Shown: positions 1 to 8,262, counted from the first letter of the stretch. The stretch is DNA of 21,076 nucleotides from an uncultured Chitinophagales bacterium (GCA_946886475.1 CAMPIQ010000058.1:1-21076), one strand, 5' to 3'. Notes: generated by a model from the letters alone, not told the origin. A program made the numbers and translations.

Positions 1-112
1 CCTTTCTCTTTCCCCACCAACAAATTCTCCTTATCCTGTACTCAATCATCCTCTTCATCAACCCCACCGGCAATGGCCTGTTATGCGGCAACTGTATAGC
101 TGGTTTGCTCAT
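1..112 (-). CDS. Possible start of a further gene, cut by the window edge
   Basis: An ATG at 112 opens a minus-strand frame that runs without a stop to base 1, giving 37 codons. The peptide begins MSKPAIQLPHNRP and continues with a basic, Trp-containing stretch; a second in-frame ATG at codon 19 would give an N-terminus starting MKRMIEYRIRR. I do not recognise the family. The start lies 87 bp beyond the stop of the sulfatase gene and has the same orientation as everything else, so it could be the next gene of the cluster. With only 37 codons visible, a chance open frame cannot be excluded. The rest of the stretch from 113 to 199 holds nothing I can identify. Confidence 0.25.
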   Translation of the reverse strand, partial: MSKPAIQLPHNRPLPVGLMKRMIEYRIRRICWWGKRK

Positions 113-199
113 CTTATTCTTTCCATGTCTTTTTTAAAATGATCCGGAATGCTGAACTGGGGATGCGAAAGGTTTCGGCCGATAGCCAATTCCTATAGC

Positions 200-1990
200 C
201 TATAGCCTCGTCACCCTCAGATAATACGCTCCGCAAAGATCCCTGCCTTCCGCATTTTGAAACCAGGCGCGCAGCGTTTGTGCTCCTGCCTTCAGTGTGC
301 AGTTAATGGAAATGCTATTTGAACTGTTCCCGGATTTTTTGATCACCACCGGTGCTTCGTCATTGATGGATAAACAACCGGCGTCAATGGGTAGTGCCAC
401 TCCTTTTCTTATTGATGTTCCGCCGATGGCTTTGGCCGGACCGTCCTCCGTCAGACTCCGGCCAAGGTGAAAGGGCCAGCGGCTCAATTCCACAACATAA
501 TTACCTTCCTCCTCCACCCAAACATGAAGCAAACCGCCGTTGGGTGATCCCTGTGCCAACGCCACCTTCCACTGGGTATTCACAATGGTATGTTCGCCAT
601 TGATCCAGTAATCAGATGTAAGTATAACCGGATTCTCGCTGTGAGCACCCACGATGGCAGGTATGAACTTCCTCATCTCAACATAACCCTTATCCCACCA
701 TGATTCATAAAAGTTTTTCATCTGCTGCACGATCTCTTTATTAGAACCTGCAACATTTTGTATTTGCCCTGGGTCAATATTGATATTATACAATTCTTCC
801 TGACCCACAAGTCTCCATTCCTTCCATACCACACAACCTGAATATTTTTCCGGCTGATCATCCTTACTGTACTGAACCACGAACATGCGGTGGTCAACGG
901 AACTTTTCTTTCCCTGTATCAGTGCATGCAAACTCTTTCCATCCAGCTGCGGCCTGTTTTCCAAATGAAGTGCGGCCAGGTCAGCCAGCGTTGGTAATAC
1001 ATCCTGCACCTGCGTGGGTGTGTTTACCGTTCTACCCTTGTAAGCGCCTTTGGCAGGCAGTCGTATAAAACAGGCTGCCCGGTGACCTCCTTCATAAAGC
1101 GATCCTTTCTGTTCTCTCATACCGGCATTGTAAACATTTACACCACCTGTGCCTCCGTTATCGGTCATAAAGATCACGATGGTATTTTCATGTAAGCTGC
1201 TTTGTTGCAACCAGCGGTCAAGCCTGGCCATGTTGGAATCAATGTTTCTTACCATTCCAAGAAAGTGGGCTGTTTTTTCATCAAGTCCTTTTTCCATGAA
1301 ATATTTCTTATCCATTGCGGGAGCGTAAAACGGACCATGTGGTGTATTGGTGGCGATGTAGGTGAAGAAAGGTTTTTTATCCGCATGCATCTGCTGCATC
1401 CAGCGCATGGCTTCATCAAACCACAGATCCGTACAATACTTCTCAGATTGTTTTTGCTCAATACTATCAATAAACCTTGTTCTGTAATAATCATTATCAT
1501 ATTCCGATTCGGATAGCAATCCCCAGCCTTTGGTCCACACAGCTTTCCGGAACCCGCGGTCAATAGGGCGGTCTGGGAAATTATCGCCCAGATGCCATTT
1601 ACCAAACAAGCCGGTTTCATATCCATTATGTAAAAAAACCTCGGGCATGGTGGCCATATCCCTGCGCATCAGCTGTCGTCCGTTACCCACGGCCATTGCT
1701 TTATTATGAAGGGCATCCATGCCGGTCATGAGCTGTCCACGCGTTGGTGTGCAGAGTGGTGCCACATGAAAATCTGTAAAACGGATGCTTTCCTGATACA
1801 GCTTATCCAGTGCAGGGGTTTTCAAAACAGGATTGCCATGGCAGGAGAAATCACCATAACCCTGGTCATCGGTGAGCACAATGATCACGTTTGGTTTTTT
1901 GGGATTGACCTGTGCACGCAGTGGAATGGCAGCCATCTGCATACAAAAAAGAAAAACAATTATAGTATGCAGGTAATTTTTAGTGATCAT
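200..1990 (-). CDS. Exported S1-type sulfatase C (CTPTR active site)
   Basis: Formylglycine-dependent sulfatase of 596 residues, predicted to hydrolyse sulfate esters of a carbohydrate in the periplasm or at the cell surface. An N-terminal signal peptide (about residues 1-27, ending LRAQ) is followed by the family start NVIIVLTDDQGYGD with the metal-binding DD at 41-42. The active-site motif is CTPTR at 80-84; Cys80 would be the residue oxidised to formylglycine. Further family landmarks are GKWHLGD (130-136), a TDNGG motif in the middle and EGG before the end of the catalytic domain. About 150 C-terminal residues after the catalytic core form a beta-rich extension ending in YYLRVTRL. The ATG at 1990 directly precedes the signal peptide. 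It is separated from the upstream GH49-like gene by 312 bp containing a terminator-like hairpin, so it may have its own promoter. Exact sulfate position and sugar cannot be read from the sequence. The sulfatase call is very secure; the substrate is unknown. Confidence 0.93.
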   Translation of the reverse strand: MITKNYLHTIIVFLFCMQMAAIPLRAQVNPKKPNVIIVLTDDQGYGDFSCHGNPVLKTPALDKLYQESIRFTDFHVAPLCTPTRGQLMTGMDALHNKAMAVGNGRQLMRRDMATMPEVFLHNGYETGLFGKWHLGDNFPDRPIDRGFRKAVWTKGWGLLSESEYDNDYYRTRFIDSIEQKQSEKYCTDLWFDEAMRWMQQMHADKKPFFTYIATNTPHGPFYAPAMDKKYFMEKGLDEKTAHFLGMVRNIDSNMARLDRWLQQSSLHENTIVIFMTDNGGTGGVNVYNAGMREQKGSLYEGGHRAACFIRLPAKGAYKGRTVNTPTQVQDVLPTLADLAALHLENRPQLDGKSLHALIQGKKSSVDHRMFVVQYSKDDQPEKYSGCVVWKEWRLVGQEELYNINIDPGQIQNVAGSNKEIVQQMKNFYESWWDKGYVEMRKFIPAIVGAHSENPVILTSDYWINGEHTIVNTQWKVALAQGSPNGGLLHVWVEEEGNYVVELSRWPFHLGRSLTEDGPAKAIGGTSIRKGVALPIDAGCLSINDEAPVVIKKSGNSSNSISINCTLKAGAQTLRAWFQNAEGRDLCGAYYLRVTRL

Positions 1991-2302
1991 TGTATTTCAA
2001 TTGAGTTGTGAAATGAAGATGATACAAGAATTAATTTATGTTCCAATAACCATCCTGAGTATGATCTTTTTATTTTCATTAATGATGCTTTCTTCTAAAA
2101 ACAATACGCTCTAAAGAAAGTGTTGCCTTAAAATATTTGTATCCATTCATTTTCTTATTGGTGCTGTAAGATCACCTTAGGTTGATAGTTATTCAGCGCT
2201 CTGGTCTGAAGGTTTCCATACAGGCAGATCCTGTCCGGTGGTTATAAATCAGAACAAGGCATTGATACCTTGTTCTGATCAACAATATTTTTTTAGCAAC
2301 TT
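1991..2302. other. Intergenic stretch between GH49-like gene and sulfatase C
   Basis: No reading frame of interest. It is AT-rich and contains the perfect hairpin described at 2248-2279, plus a weak 7-bp inverted repeat (CTTTCTT 2088-2094 / AAGAAAG 2114-2120, 19-nt loop) that may be chance. I looked on the minus strand for a Bacteroidota TAnnTTTG box serving the sulfatase and found no convincing match, although the length of the gap would allow a promoter. Confidence 0.6.
2248..2279 (-). terminator. Terminator-like hairpin after the GH49-like gene
   Basis: ATCAGAACAAGG (2248-2259) and CCTTGTTCTGAT (2268-2279) are perfect reverse complements, giving a 12-bp stem with an 8-nt loop. It begins 24 bp past the stop codon at 2303. 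On the minus strand it is followed only by TTTAT, a short U tract, and preceded by a run of seven A. On the plus strand it is followed after a few bases by seven T, so it could work in both directions. It most likely ends the main operon; partial read-through into sulfatase C is possible. Confidence 0.65.
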
Positions 2303-4936
2303 CTACTCTTTCATAAACCTGATACCTTGACCGGAAATTTGTAAAATATAAATGCCCCGGCTTAAAGTACTGATGTTTATGGGTGATCCATTTCCTGCCA
2401 TTCTTAAACTGCCTGCCATATCATACACCTGGTACCTGTTATGATTCAGTGTTCCATGAACGTATAACAATCCTCCTGAAGAACGGAGTTGCACTGCAGG
2501 CTGACCGGAAGGTGATTGAACCAGGTCACTAACCGGCGCTCTTCCTGCCGGAGGCGTATTGGGCAGAAAGGTGGGCGTGTTCAGATATTGCAGTTCTATC
2601 TTCAATAGTGTTCTCCAGTCCGGCGGACCTACCTGCACTTTATCAAGGTAGATCCAGGCAGTGGAGTATCCCCTGAATTTGATCTGGTAGTTGTTTGAAG
2701 TGATGGTACTTACAGGCGCCGTACAGGTATACCATTTCCAGGCAGTGGTCAGCGTAACATCTCCCATATTCTGCCATTGTGAATTGACTGTTTCCTGAAT
2801 AAATGGCACCAGCCGCTTGCCACTTGCCGTTGCCCTGGCCCAAAAGCTAATGGTGACCATTTCATTATTATCAAGATGAAAAAGTTCACTGGACTTTATC
2901 ACGTAATCGTTACTGCCGCCCATATTGGTGACCACTGACCTTAATCCATATCCATTTGTGCCGTAGGTGGATCCCAACGTTACTACCTGGTCGGTATTTT
3001 TAGGAACACCCACCCATCCTCCATTATCCATATCACCGGTGGTGATATAATTAATATTGGTAAGCAGGTCGTCGTTGAATACTACATTGTCAAATACAAA
3101 ACCACTGAGAAACTGATTGGGATCCTCACCCTTAATTTCATTTACAAAACTGGTGCCCATGGTCATTTTTACATCCCAGTTTTTGAGTGTAAGGCCATTG
3201 ATGTGGTTATGGGTGTAAGGATCGGGGGTGATATTAAATATGAGCGGGATTGGACGTTGCGTTTTTACATCTTCAATCAGCCAGTTTTCCTGCAGCGCAT
3301 ATCTATCTGCTTCCTGGTAACGGTTGCCCACACAATTCAGTAGACCCACATTGAAGCGGGCTACATCCCATTCCGCACGCAACACATCGAGTCTGCTGAT
3401 CCTGACACCCTTCGCGGTTGATCCGCCTACAGCTCCTCCCCAGCTCATTTGAATAATGCCTCCATTGTTCAACTGCCATACAACAATGTCAGAAAAGACT
3501 ACTGAATCCCGGTAAACCTTGATAGCATCATCATTGGCCCAGATAAAGCATTTTGATACGGTTGATCCTTTAAAAGCAGCAATGCCATCGCAATTATACA
3601 CCCAGCCTCCAATTACTTTTGTATAGCTGACGGTATTATCAGTTCCAATCAATCGTACTGCGAAATATTTTGGATCTGCCACCACCAGTCCTTCAATGGT
3701 GATGTTATTACTGCCATTAACAGCTTCCACGCAATGCACCTGCCGGTAATTCATTTTATCGGATGAGAGCACGCCCCTTCCATAGATCCTCACGCCTGAA
3801 TTACCGGACATGTACAGGGAACCATATACCCATGATCCGTCCTCGAAATAAACATTCTTTATGTGCGATGGTATATTGAATGATCCGATATTATGTACAC
3901 CCCGTGTAAAATAAACACCCGAATAACTGGTGGGTATGGATGCCACGCCTGATGCCGTTGCATTGTTTAAAACAAGAAAAGCGGAATTTGTTTTAGATGG
4001 GATATCCGTTTCCGTCGGGTCAGCAAAAATGATCAGTCCATTCTTGTAGTATTCCGTGCCGATCTCCACGGAATACTGTCCCGGTTCAGTTATGGTAAAG
4101 GTTACAATATTTCCGCTGGTAGTGGAGGTAACGCCATGTCGTGAAGGTAGTATCCTCACCGTTTGCCCCGATACCGGCACCTTCTGCGTATCATTTACTT
4201 TTACCCGAACGGTAATGGATCCGGTAAAAGAAAACTTGGTCCAGTTAATGGTTCTGCCGGAGAACAGGTCGAGGGGATGCTGGTCCTTTGACTCCATGTT
4301 CTGATAACCCAGCTGATAGGTGGGGCATGAATTCCTGAACACATTCAGTGGCCAGGTTTTTCCGCTCTGGCTTAGTGTTACATCATAGATCCCCGACTGT
4401 GCCACGTCTTCATAATCCACAGGCCCGATCTGCACATTGTCAATATAGAGGGTGCCTGTATTATAACCTCTGAACTTTAACTTGTAGCTGTTTGATGTAG
4501 GTGTGGTGATGGTGGTAGTGAACTGGTATTTCACCCAACCTGTGGTAACATAGGCATCACCAAAATTCATCCACTGATTACCGCCCGATTCCTGTACCCA
4601 GGGCTGCAAACGCATGTTGGCTACTGAACCCTTTGCCCAGAAGCTTACCGTGATCTTATCGGCATTGGTAAGTGAAAAAACATTTTCACAACGGAGAATG
4701 TAATAATTGTCGCCACCCATAGAGGTGGTGACATTTTTAAGCGCCATGGATCCGTCTATGCCGGATCCACCCGCAAATGTTGTTGAAAGACTGGTATTCC
4801 CCGGAATACCCGTCCAGTTGCTGGCACTTTCCATATCACCCGATGGAGTAAGGTTCAGCGTTTGTGCACCAACGTTAGTACACAACACGGTCACTAAGAC
4901 CAATAAAAGGCCTGTTGAAACTTTTGTATGTTTCAT
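2303..4936 (-). CDS. GH49-like beta-helix glycosidase with two carbohydrate-binding-like domains and type IX sorting tail
   Basis: Secreted multidomain enzyme, 877 residues from the ATG at 4936. The frame opens upstream (GTG at 5011, ATG at 4969), but 4936 places MKHTKVS and a hydrophobic signal peptide at the start. Domains: a beta-sandwich, CBM-like module (about 34-177); a beta-sandwich linker; a parallel beta-helix (about 300-625); a second copy of the module (about 634-776); and a C-terminal type IX secretion sorting domain (about 810-877, ending GIRFMKE). The helix carries NCDG, NDDAIK and NGGIIQMSW, which resemble GH49 dextranase/isopullulanase motifs. Asp450, Asp469 and Asp470 have the same 19+1 spacing as the three active-site aspartates I recall for Penicillium dextranase (376, 395, 396). 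GH49 members known to me cleave alpha-glucans by inversion; with three sulfatases nearby the substrate here may differ. GH28 is the alternative family. It is the only protein here with a clear type IX signal, so it is probably the surface endo-acting enzyme. It is the last gene before the hairpin. Confidence 0.82.
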   Translation of the reverse strand: MKHTKVSTGLLLVLVTVLCTNVGAQTLNLTPSGDMESASNWTGIPGNTSLSTTFAGGSGIDGSMALKNVTTSMGGDNYYILRCENVFSLTNADKITVSFWAKGSVANMRLQPWVQESGGNQWMNFGDAYVTTGWVKYQFTTTITTPTSNSYKLKFRGYNTGTLYIDNVQIGPVDYEDVAQSGIYDVTLSQSGKTWPLNVFRNSCPTYQLGYQNMESKDQHPLDLFSGRTINWTKFSFTGSITVRVKVNDTQKVPVSGQTVRILPSRHGVTSTTSGNIVTFTITEPGQYSVEIGTEYYKNGLIIFADPTETDIPSKTNSAFLVLNNATASGVASIPTSYSGVYFTRGVHNIGSFNIPSHIKNVYFEDGSWVYGSLYMSGNSGVRIYGRGVLSSDKMNYRQVHCVEAVNGSNNITIEGLVVADPKYFAVRLIGTDNTVSYTKVIGGWVYNCDGIAAFKGSTVSKCFIWANDDAIKVYRDSVVFSDIVVWQLNNGGIIQMSWGGAVGGSTAKGVRISRLDVLRAEWDVARFNVGLLNCVGNRYQEADRYALQENWLIEDVKTQRPIPLIFNITPDPYTHNHINGLTLKNWDVKMTMGTSFVNEIKGEDPNQFLSGFVFDNVVFNDDLLTNINYITTGDMDNGGWVGVPKNTDQVVTLGSTYGTNGYGLRSVVTNMGGSNDYVIKSSELFHLDNNEMVTISFWARATASGKRLVPFIQETVNSQWQNMGDVTLTTAWKWYTCTAPVSTITSNNYQIKFRGYSTAWIYLDKVQVGPPDWRTLLKIELQYLNTPTFLPNTPPAGRAPVSDLVQSPSGQPAVQLRSSGGLLYVHGTLNHNRYQVYDMAGSLRMAGNGSPINISTLSRGIYILQISGQGIRFMKE
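2609..3037 (-). repeat. Second copy of CBM-like domain in the GH49-like gene
   Basis: This encodes about 143 residues matching the N-terminal module along their whole length. Shared landmarks in the same order are GDM near the start, TxMGG, VSFWA versus ISFWA, QE then QWMNFGD versus QWQNMGD, KFRGY, and the end IDNVQIGP versus LDKVQVGP. The fold resembles the CBM4/9-type sandwich seen in secreted glycosidases, but the exact CBM family is not assignable by eye. Confidence 0.85.
4406..4837 (-). repeat. First copy of CBM-like domain in the GH49-like gene
   Basis: This encodes about 144 residues directly after the signal peptide and is homologous to the copy at 2609-3037. The two copies bracket the beta-helix, and they differ enough in sequence to be an old duplication rather than a recent copy. 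A role in holding the polysaccharide close to the catalytic helix is inferred. Confidence 0.85.
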
Positions 4937-4952
4937 ATGCGGGATGTTTTTG

Positions 4953-4969
4953 ATGACGTATTTCGTCAT
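4953..4969. promoter_or_regulatory. Interrupted palindrome just before the GH49-like start
   Basis: ATGACG (4953-4958) and CGTCAT (4964-4969) form a perfect 6-bp inverted repeat with a 5-nt spacer. It lies in the 107-bp gap after the ADP-ribosylglycohydrolase-fold gene, 16 bp upstream of the preferred ATG at 4936. It could be an mRNA hairpin in the leader or an operator half-site pair; it could also be chance. Its function is not demonstrated. Confidence 0.3.
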
Positions 4970-5043
4970 TTTCAGAATAGGTGCGGAAGCCTTATCATAT
5001 ATTCCCTGCACAGTGGAAACCGGCGTAACCTATGCTTCATTGA

Positions 5044-6597
5044 TCATTTCACGGCCAGGGGATCGTGGTGCGGTTCATCGGAAAACACTATGTATTCCAG
5101 GTTACGGATCTCATACCTCCTGTCAGGATTCAGGATCTTTACCAACACGTTGTGCCTGCCTTTTGGCAATGGATACTTCCAGCTTACTTCCAGTCTTCTT
5201 GTGGTGAAATCGGTTGGCAGCCGCGGGCTTTCGATCTTCTTTCCATCCAGGTACACTTCGGTCTGGAATGTGTAGTCAGGGTGCGTATTATTTTTTGCCC
5301 TGGCCAGGCCACTCAGTATAAATCCTGTTCCTTCAAATTCAAATGAGATCTCATTTTCATTGCTCATGGCTATGGCTTCCTTTTTTACGGGGTACAGGTC
5401 AGGGAAACTTTTTTCATATCTTACCGCTGTTGGCGCCTGCGTTTTGATATGCACTTCACTTCCCTTTTCACTGCCGCCATTCTTTCTGATATTTTCAAGT
5501 GCGTGCTTCAATCCTACTTCATACACTTCCTTCAGTGATAGACTGGTATACTGGAATTCGATGTCTTCTGCATCTCTCAAACTTTTCTTCCAGAATTCAG
5601 GGATCCTGCTGTAACCAATGATGGTACCTAATATGCCCGCAGCTGATGAAGGATTGCAATCCGCGTCCTGGCCGGCACGTGTGGCAATGTCCATGGTGGT
5701 TTTGAAATCTCCCTGTCCATAAAGCAGTGCCATTACAACATAAGCGGAGTTGATGGTGGCGTCAATATTAAAGGGAAGGAATACACCATTGGGACAGGTA
5801 AGGTCGCTGGACCATTTTTTTTGTAATTCAAACCAGGTCTGGTGCCAGTCGGTTGGATATTGCTGATGCCATTTAATAACATCGGCCATGCATTTATAAT
5901 AATTGCTTTGAGCGGGAATGGTTTTGAGGGCTTCATTCACCACGTAGTTCACATCATCAGATACAAAAGCAAGGCTGTACATAGCGCCCATATAAACACC
6001 ACCATACCAGCCATCACCATAGTTCATGATATGCCCGATCTTATCGCTGATTTCCGATGCCGTATTGGGCATTCCGGGACTCATTAATCCAGCGTAATCC
6101 GCTTCAATCTGGTAATCGATATCGTCGGCATGCGGTGAGTTTAACCAGTGACCGCTGGCAGGAGGCATGATGCCATTGAGAATATTGTAACGGGCGGCCT
6201 GGTTGGCATGCCATAAGCGGTATCCCGCGTTAGCAAAAGCCAGTGCAAAGGAATCCACCGGAGCATCGAGACCCTGCCTTTCAAATACTTCAACGAAGGT
6301 GAGGTCCATGTACAGGTCATCATAAAGTCCTGGTGTTTTGAGCATGGTTTGCCTGATGTATTCATCATGCCATACCAGTGGCTGATAATCCTGGATGAAG
6401 GTGCCATTGTACCTGAATTCGTATGGACCGCCATAAGTAACTCCAATGGTCTGGCCGGCCCATCCTCCCATGATCTTGTCCCTGAGTTTTTCCTTGCTGA
6501 TCACCAGCATTCCGCCGGTTGGGGCGCCTGTTGTTTGTACTCTGGGAGCGCAACCAAAGAGTGCGGCAACCAGGAAAAATGAAAATAGTTTTTGCAT
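5044..6597 (-). CDS. ADP-ribosylglycohydrolase-fold lipoprotein
   Basis: 517-residue exported protein of the ADP-ribosylglycohydrolase superfamily (DraG/ARH fold). The signal MQKLFSFFLVAALFGC has a lipobox ending at Cys16, so it is a predicted lipoprotein. The fold is marked by GGWAGQTIG (44-52) and by AGQDADCNPSSAAGILG (308-324), the equivalent of the usual GGDTDT-type motif. By my alignment, the canonical dimetal ligands T-D-D and D-x-D-T become Tyr92-Asp93-Asp94 and Asp311-Ala-Asp313-Cys314: all four Asp are kept, both Thr are replaced. After the catalytic domain, about 130 C-terminal residues (from roughly 385) form a beta-rich region with YLDGKKIESPRLP and LPKGRHNVLVKIL, suggesting a galactose-binding-like sandwich. 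Known family members remove ADP-ribose from proteins or act on related ribosides inside cells. An exported version inside a PUL is more likely to act on a glycan linkage, but that is inference. It follows the beta-helix gene by 91 bp. Confidence 0.85.
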   Translation of the reverse strand: MQKLFSFFLVAALFGCAPRVQTTGAPTGGMLVISKEKLRDKIMGGWAGQTIGVTYGGPYEFRYNGTFIQDYQPLVWHDEYIRQTMLKTPGLYDDLYMDLTFVEVFERQGLDAPVDSFALAFANAGYRLWHANQAARYNILNGIMPPASGHWLNSPHADDIDYQIEADYAGLMSPGMPNTASEISDKIGHIMNYGDGWYGGVYMGAMYSLAFVSDDVNYVVNEALKTIPAQSNYYKCMADVIKWHQQYPTDWHQTWFELQKKWSSDLTCPNGVFLPFNIDATINSAYVVMALLYGQGDFKTTMDIATRAGQDADCNPSSAAGILGTIIGYSRIPEFWKKSLRDAEDIEFQYTSLSLKEVYEVGLKHALENIRKNGGSEKGSEVHIKTQAPTAVRYEKSFPDLYPVKKEAIAMSNENEISFEFEGTGFILSGLARAKNNTHPDYTFQTEVYLDGKKIESPRLPTDFTTRRLEVSWKYPLPKGRHNVLVKILNPDRRYEIRNLEYIVFSDEPHHDPLAVK

Positions 6598-6688
6598 TTT
6601 TTAAAATTGTAAAGTTGAAAAGGGTACTAAACCGGATCTGGTCAACGTTGGTTTTTCTAATGCTTTCCGATGTTGAAAATTTCATTCA

Positions 6689-8218
6689 TCATCTTAACGA
6701 TCTTTTATTTTGGTTGAGCCCTTTAGGGTTCTCGCTTTTATTTTTTTTAGTGAACTCGTAAGCGCCAAGGTCCGGCCTTTCATATTGCGGAATGCCGGTG
6801 TTGGCGAAATCCTTTTCATATCCCAGCACAAGGCCTTTATCAATGGCCGGGCTTTTTACCGTGATGGAAAAATCTTCAGGCGCGTTTCCACCTTCGTAAT
6901 TTTTGAAAAGCGGATCGCCAAACAGCGCTCCTTCACCTGGTCCTTCCTTACCCATCTTCATCGTTCCCGATTTTGCGAAGTATAGATTGTGTGATATTAT
7001 ATTACCTGGCCTGGCGTTGCCTTTCTTTCCCAGGTTATAGACCACCACATCGTGTTCCGTTACAATGATATTATTACGGATGATGTTTTTGCTATGCGGC
7101 TGCGTGATATTGAACACGCCCCATTCGTTGGCATTCACCTTGCGCCTGATGATGGTATTGTTCTCTATGAGGCAGGCCTCACCCCTCCATAAAGCAACGA
7201 ACTGCTGGTAGTCGTCGCTAACGTTATGGTGTATGCGGAAATTTTTGTAGGCTGGTTTTTGTTTTACATCTGTCCAGGTTACCTCCAGGAATCCCTGGCA
7301 GCTGCTGGTAAAATTGTGGTGGATGGAAATATCCGATTTATCGTAGCGTGCATCGTCAATTTCAAAGGCACTTCCATCCGCACCGCTACCATAGGCATCC
7401 GGACCCCAGTTGATGCGCGGATCCACTGCACTGTAATTGATGATGCGGTTATACCTCACCTCCTGGTGGTCGGCTCCCAGCCATATACCTATGGGGCCCC
7501 AGTTCCATTGCTTCAGTATCCGGTTGCAGTCATGAATATAATTCCGTTCAATGATGGCATGGGCACCATTACTGCGAATGCCTGCCGGGCAGTCCTCGAT
7601 CTCATTGTTGCGAACGATACAATGCTCCGCTTCCCTGGCAATATGAATGGCGCCCATTTCCCATACTTCCCAGCCTTCTCCACTGTATTGAATGGGCTGG
7701 TGTACTGCAGTATTATGAAAATAAAGATGCTCAACTATCACATAACTTTTGTTGACGCGTATGCAGTTGCCATAGTTACCCTCTGCAAAAACAGGATTGG
7801 TAAATGCTGGTGCCGGATCAGCTCCGTATCCATAATCCGTGATGGTGATATACTGACCTGGTGCACCTGCCTGATTCACATTGAACGGACCCGTAAAAGT
7901 GGATCCTCTTTTAAAACGTACTGCATCACCAGGTTTGAGTACCGCAATACTTAAACGCTCAAGGGTTTTCCACGGAGTATTTTTGCTGGTGCCATTATTT
8001 TGATCATTCCCGTTTTTAGAATCAACATAGTAATGAACAGGCGCACTGTTCGTTTCTGATATTTGAATTCCTTTAAATGATGAAAGCACAGCAGCCACGG
8101 ACAGGAATAAAATAAACAGGATAATGAAACCGCCTCTATAGAAATTATCACTATTTGAGACCAGCTTCACTTTGCCCGCTCTCTGCCATCGGTTATTGTA
8201 TCTGCCTTCCCTGTTCAT
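6689..8218 (-). CDS. Right-handed parallel beta-helix protein, putative glycan-active enzyme
   Basis: 509 residues. A basic 28-residue N-terminus is followed by one strongly hydrophobic segment (about 29-48, FIILFILFLSVAAVL), acting either as a long signal peptide or as a membrane anchor. Mature sequence opens with YYVDSKNGNDQNNGT (about 63-77) and KTLERLS, the usual entry of Bacteroidota beta-helix proteins related to polysaccharide lyases and glycosidases. From about 135 to 410 there are repeated short strands with N-rich turns, such as IVRNNEIEDC, IIERNYIHDC, VRYNRIINY, IENNTI and IIRNNIIV, typical of stacked helix coils. The end is a short PAIDKG...RPDLGAYEF segment common to these proteins. 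I cannot assign a GH or PL family or name catalytic residues. The ATG at 8218 is the only in-frame Met near the start; an unrelated 3-codon frame starts at 8226. Its place between two clear PUL enzymes supports a role in glycan breakdown. Confidence 0.8.
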   Translation of the reverse strand: MNREGRYNNRWQRAGKVKLVSNSDNFYRGGFIILFILFLSVAAVLSSFKGIQISETNSAPVHYYVDSKNGNDQNNGTSKNTPWKTLERLSIAVLKPGDAVRFKRGSTFTGPFNVNQAGAPGQYITITDYGYGADPAPAFTNPVFAEGNYGNCIRVNKSYVIVEHLYFHNTAVHQPIQYSGEGWEVWEMGAIHIAREAEHCIVRNNEIEDCPAGIRSNGAHAIIERNYIHDCNRILKQWNWGPIGIWLGADHQEVRYNRIINYSAVDPRINWGPDAYGSGADGSAFEIDDARYDKSDISIHHNFTSSCQGFLEVTWTDVKQKPAYKNFRIHHNVSDDYQQFVALWRGEACLIENNTIIRRKVNANEWGVFNITQPHSKNIIRNNIIVTEHDVVVYNLGKKGNARPGNIISHNLYFAKSGTMKMGKEGPGEGALFGDPLFKNYEGGNAPEDFSITVKSPAIDKGLVLGYEKDFANTGIPQYERPDLGAYEFTKKNKSENPKGLNQNKRSLR

Positions 8219-8262
8219 TTGCTCATGTTCTTATTTGCGTATTTTTCTTTTTCATAAGTATA

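Noticed and set aside
186..207. Tandem TATAGCC units around the stop of sulfatase C
   Set aside because: Only two short copies, partly in coding sequence; too little for a repeat element and no hairpin forms.
2088..2120. 7-bp inverted repeat in the gap before sulfatase C
   Set aside because: Short stem, long 19-nt loop and A/T-rich purine/pyrimidine sequence make chance the best explanation.
4707..5207. Plus-strand open frame of 166 codons covering the start of the GH49-like gene
   Set aside because: It overlaps two well-supported minus-strand genes and the peptide shows no domain or export signal.
7226..7954. Plus-strand open frame of 242 codons
   Set aside because: It lies wholly antisense to the beta-helix gene, whose protein has clear family repeats. 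The plus-strand peptide has no recognisable domain, so this is a shadow frame.
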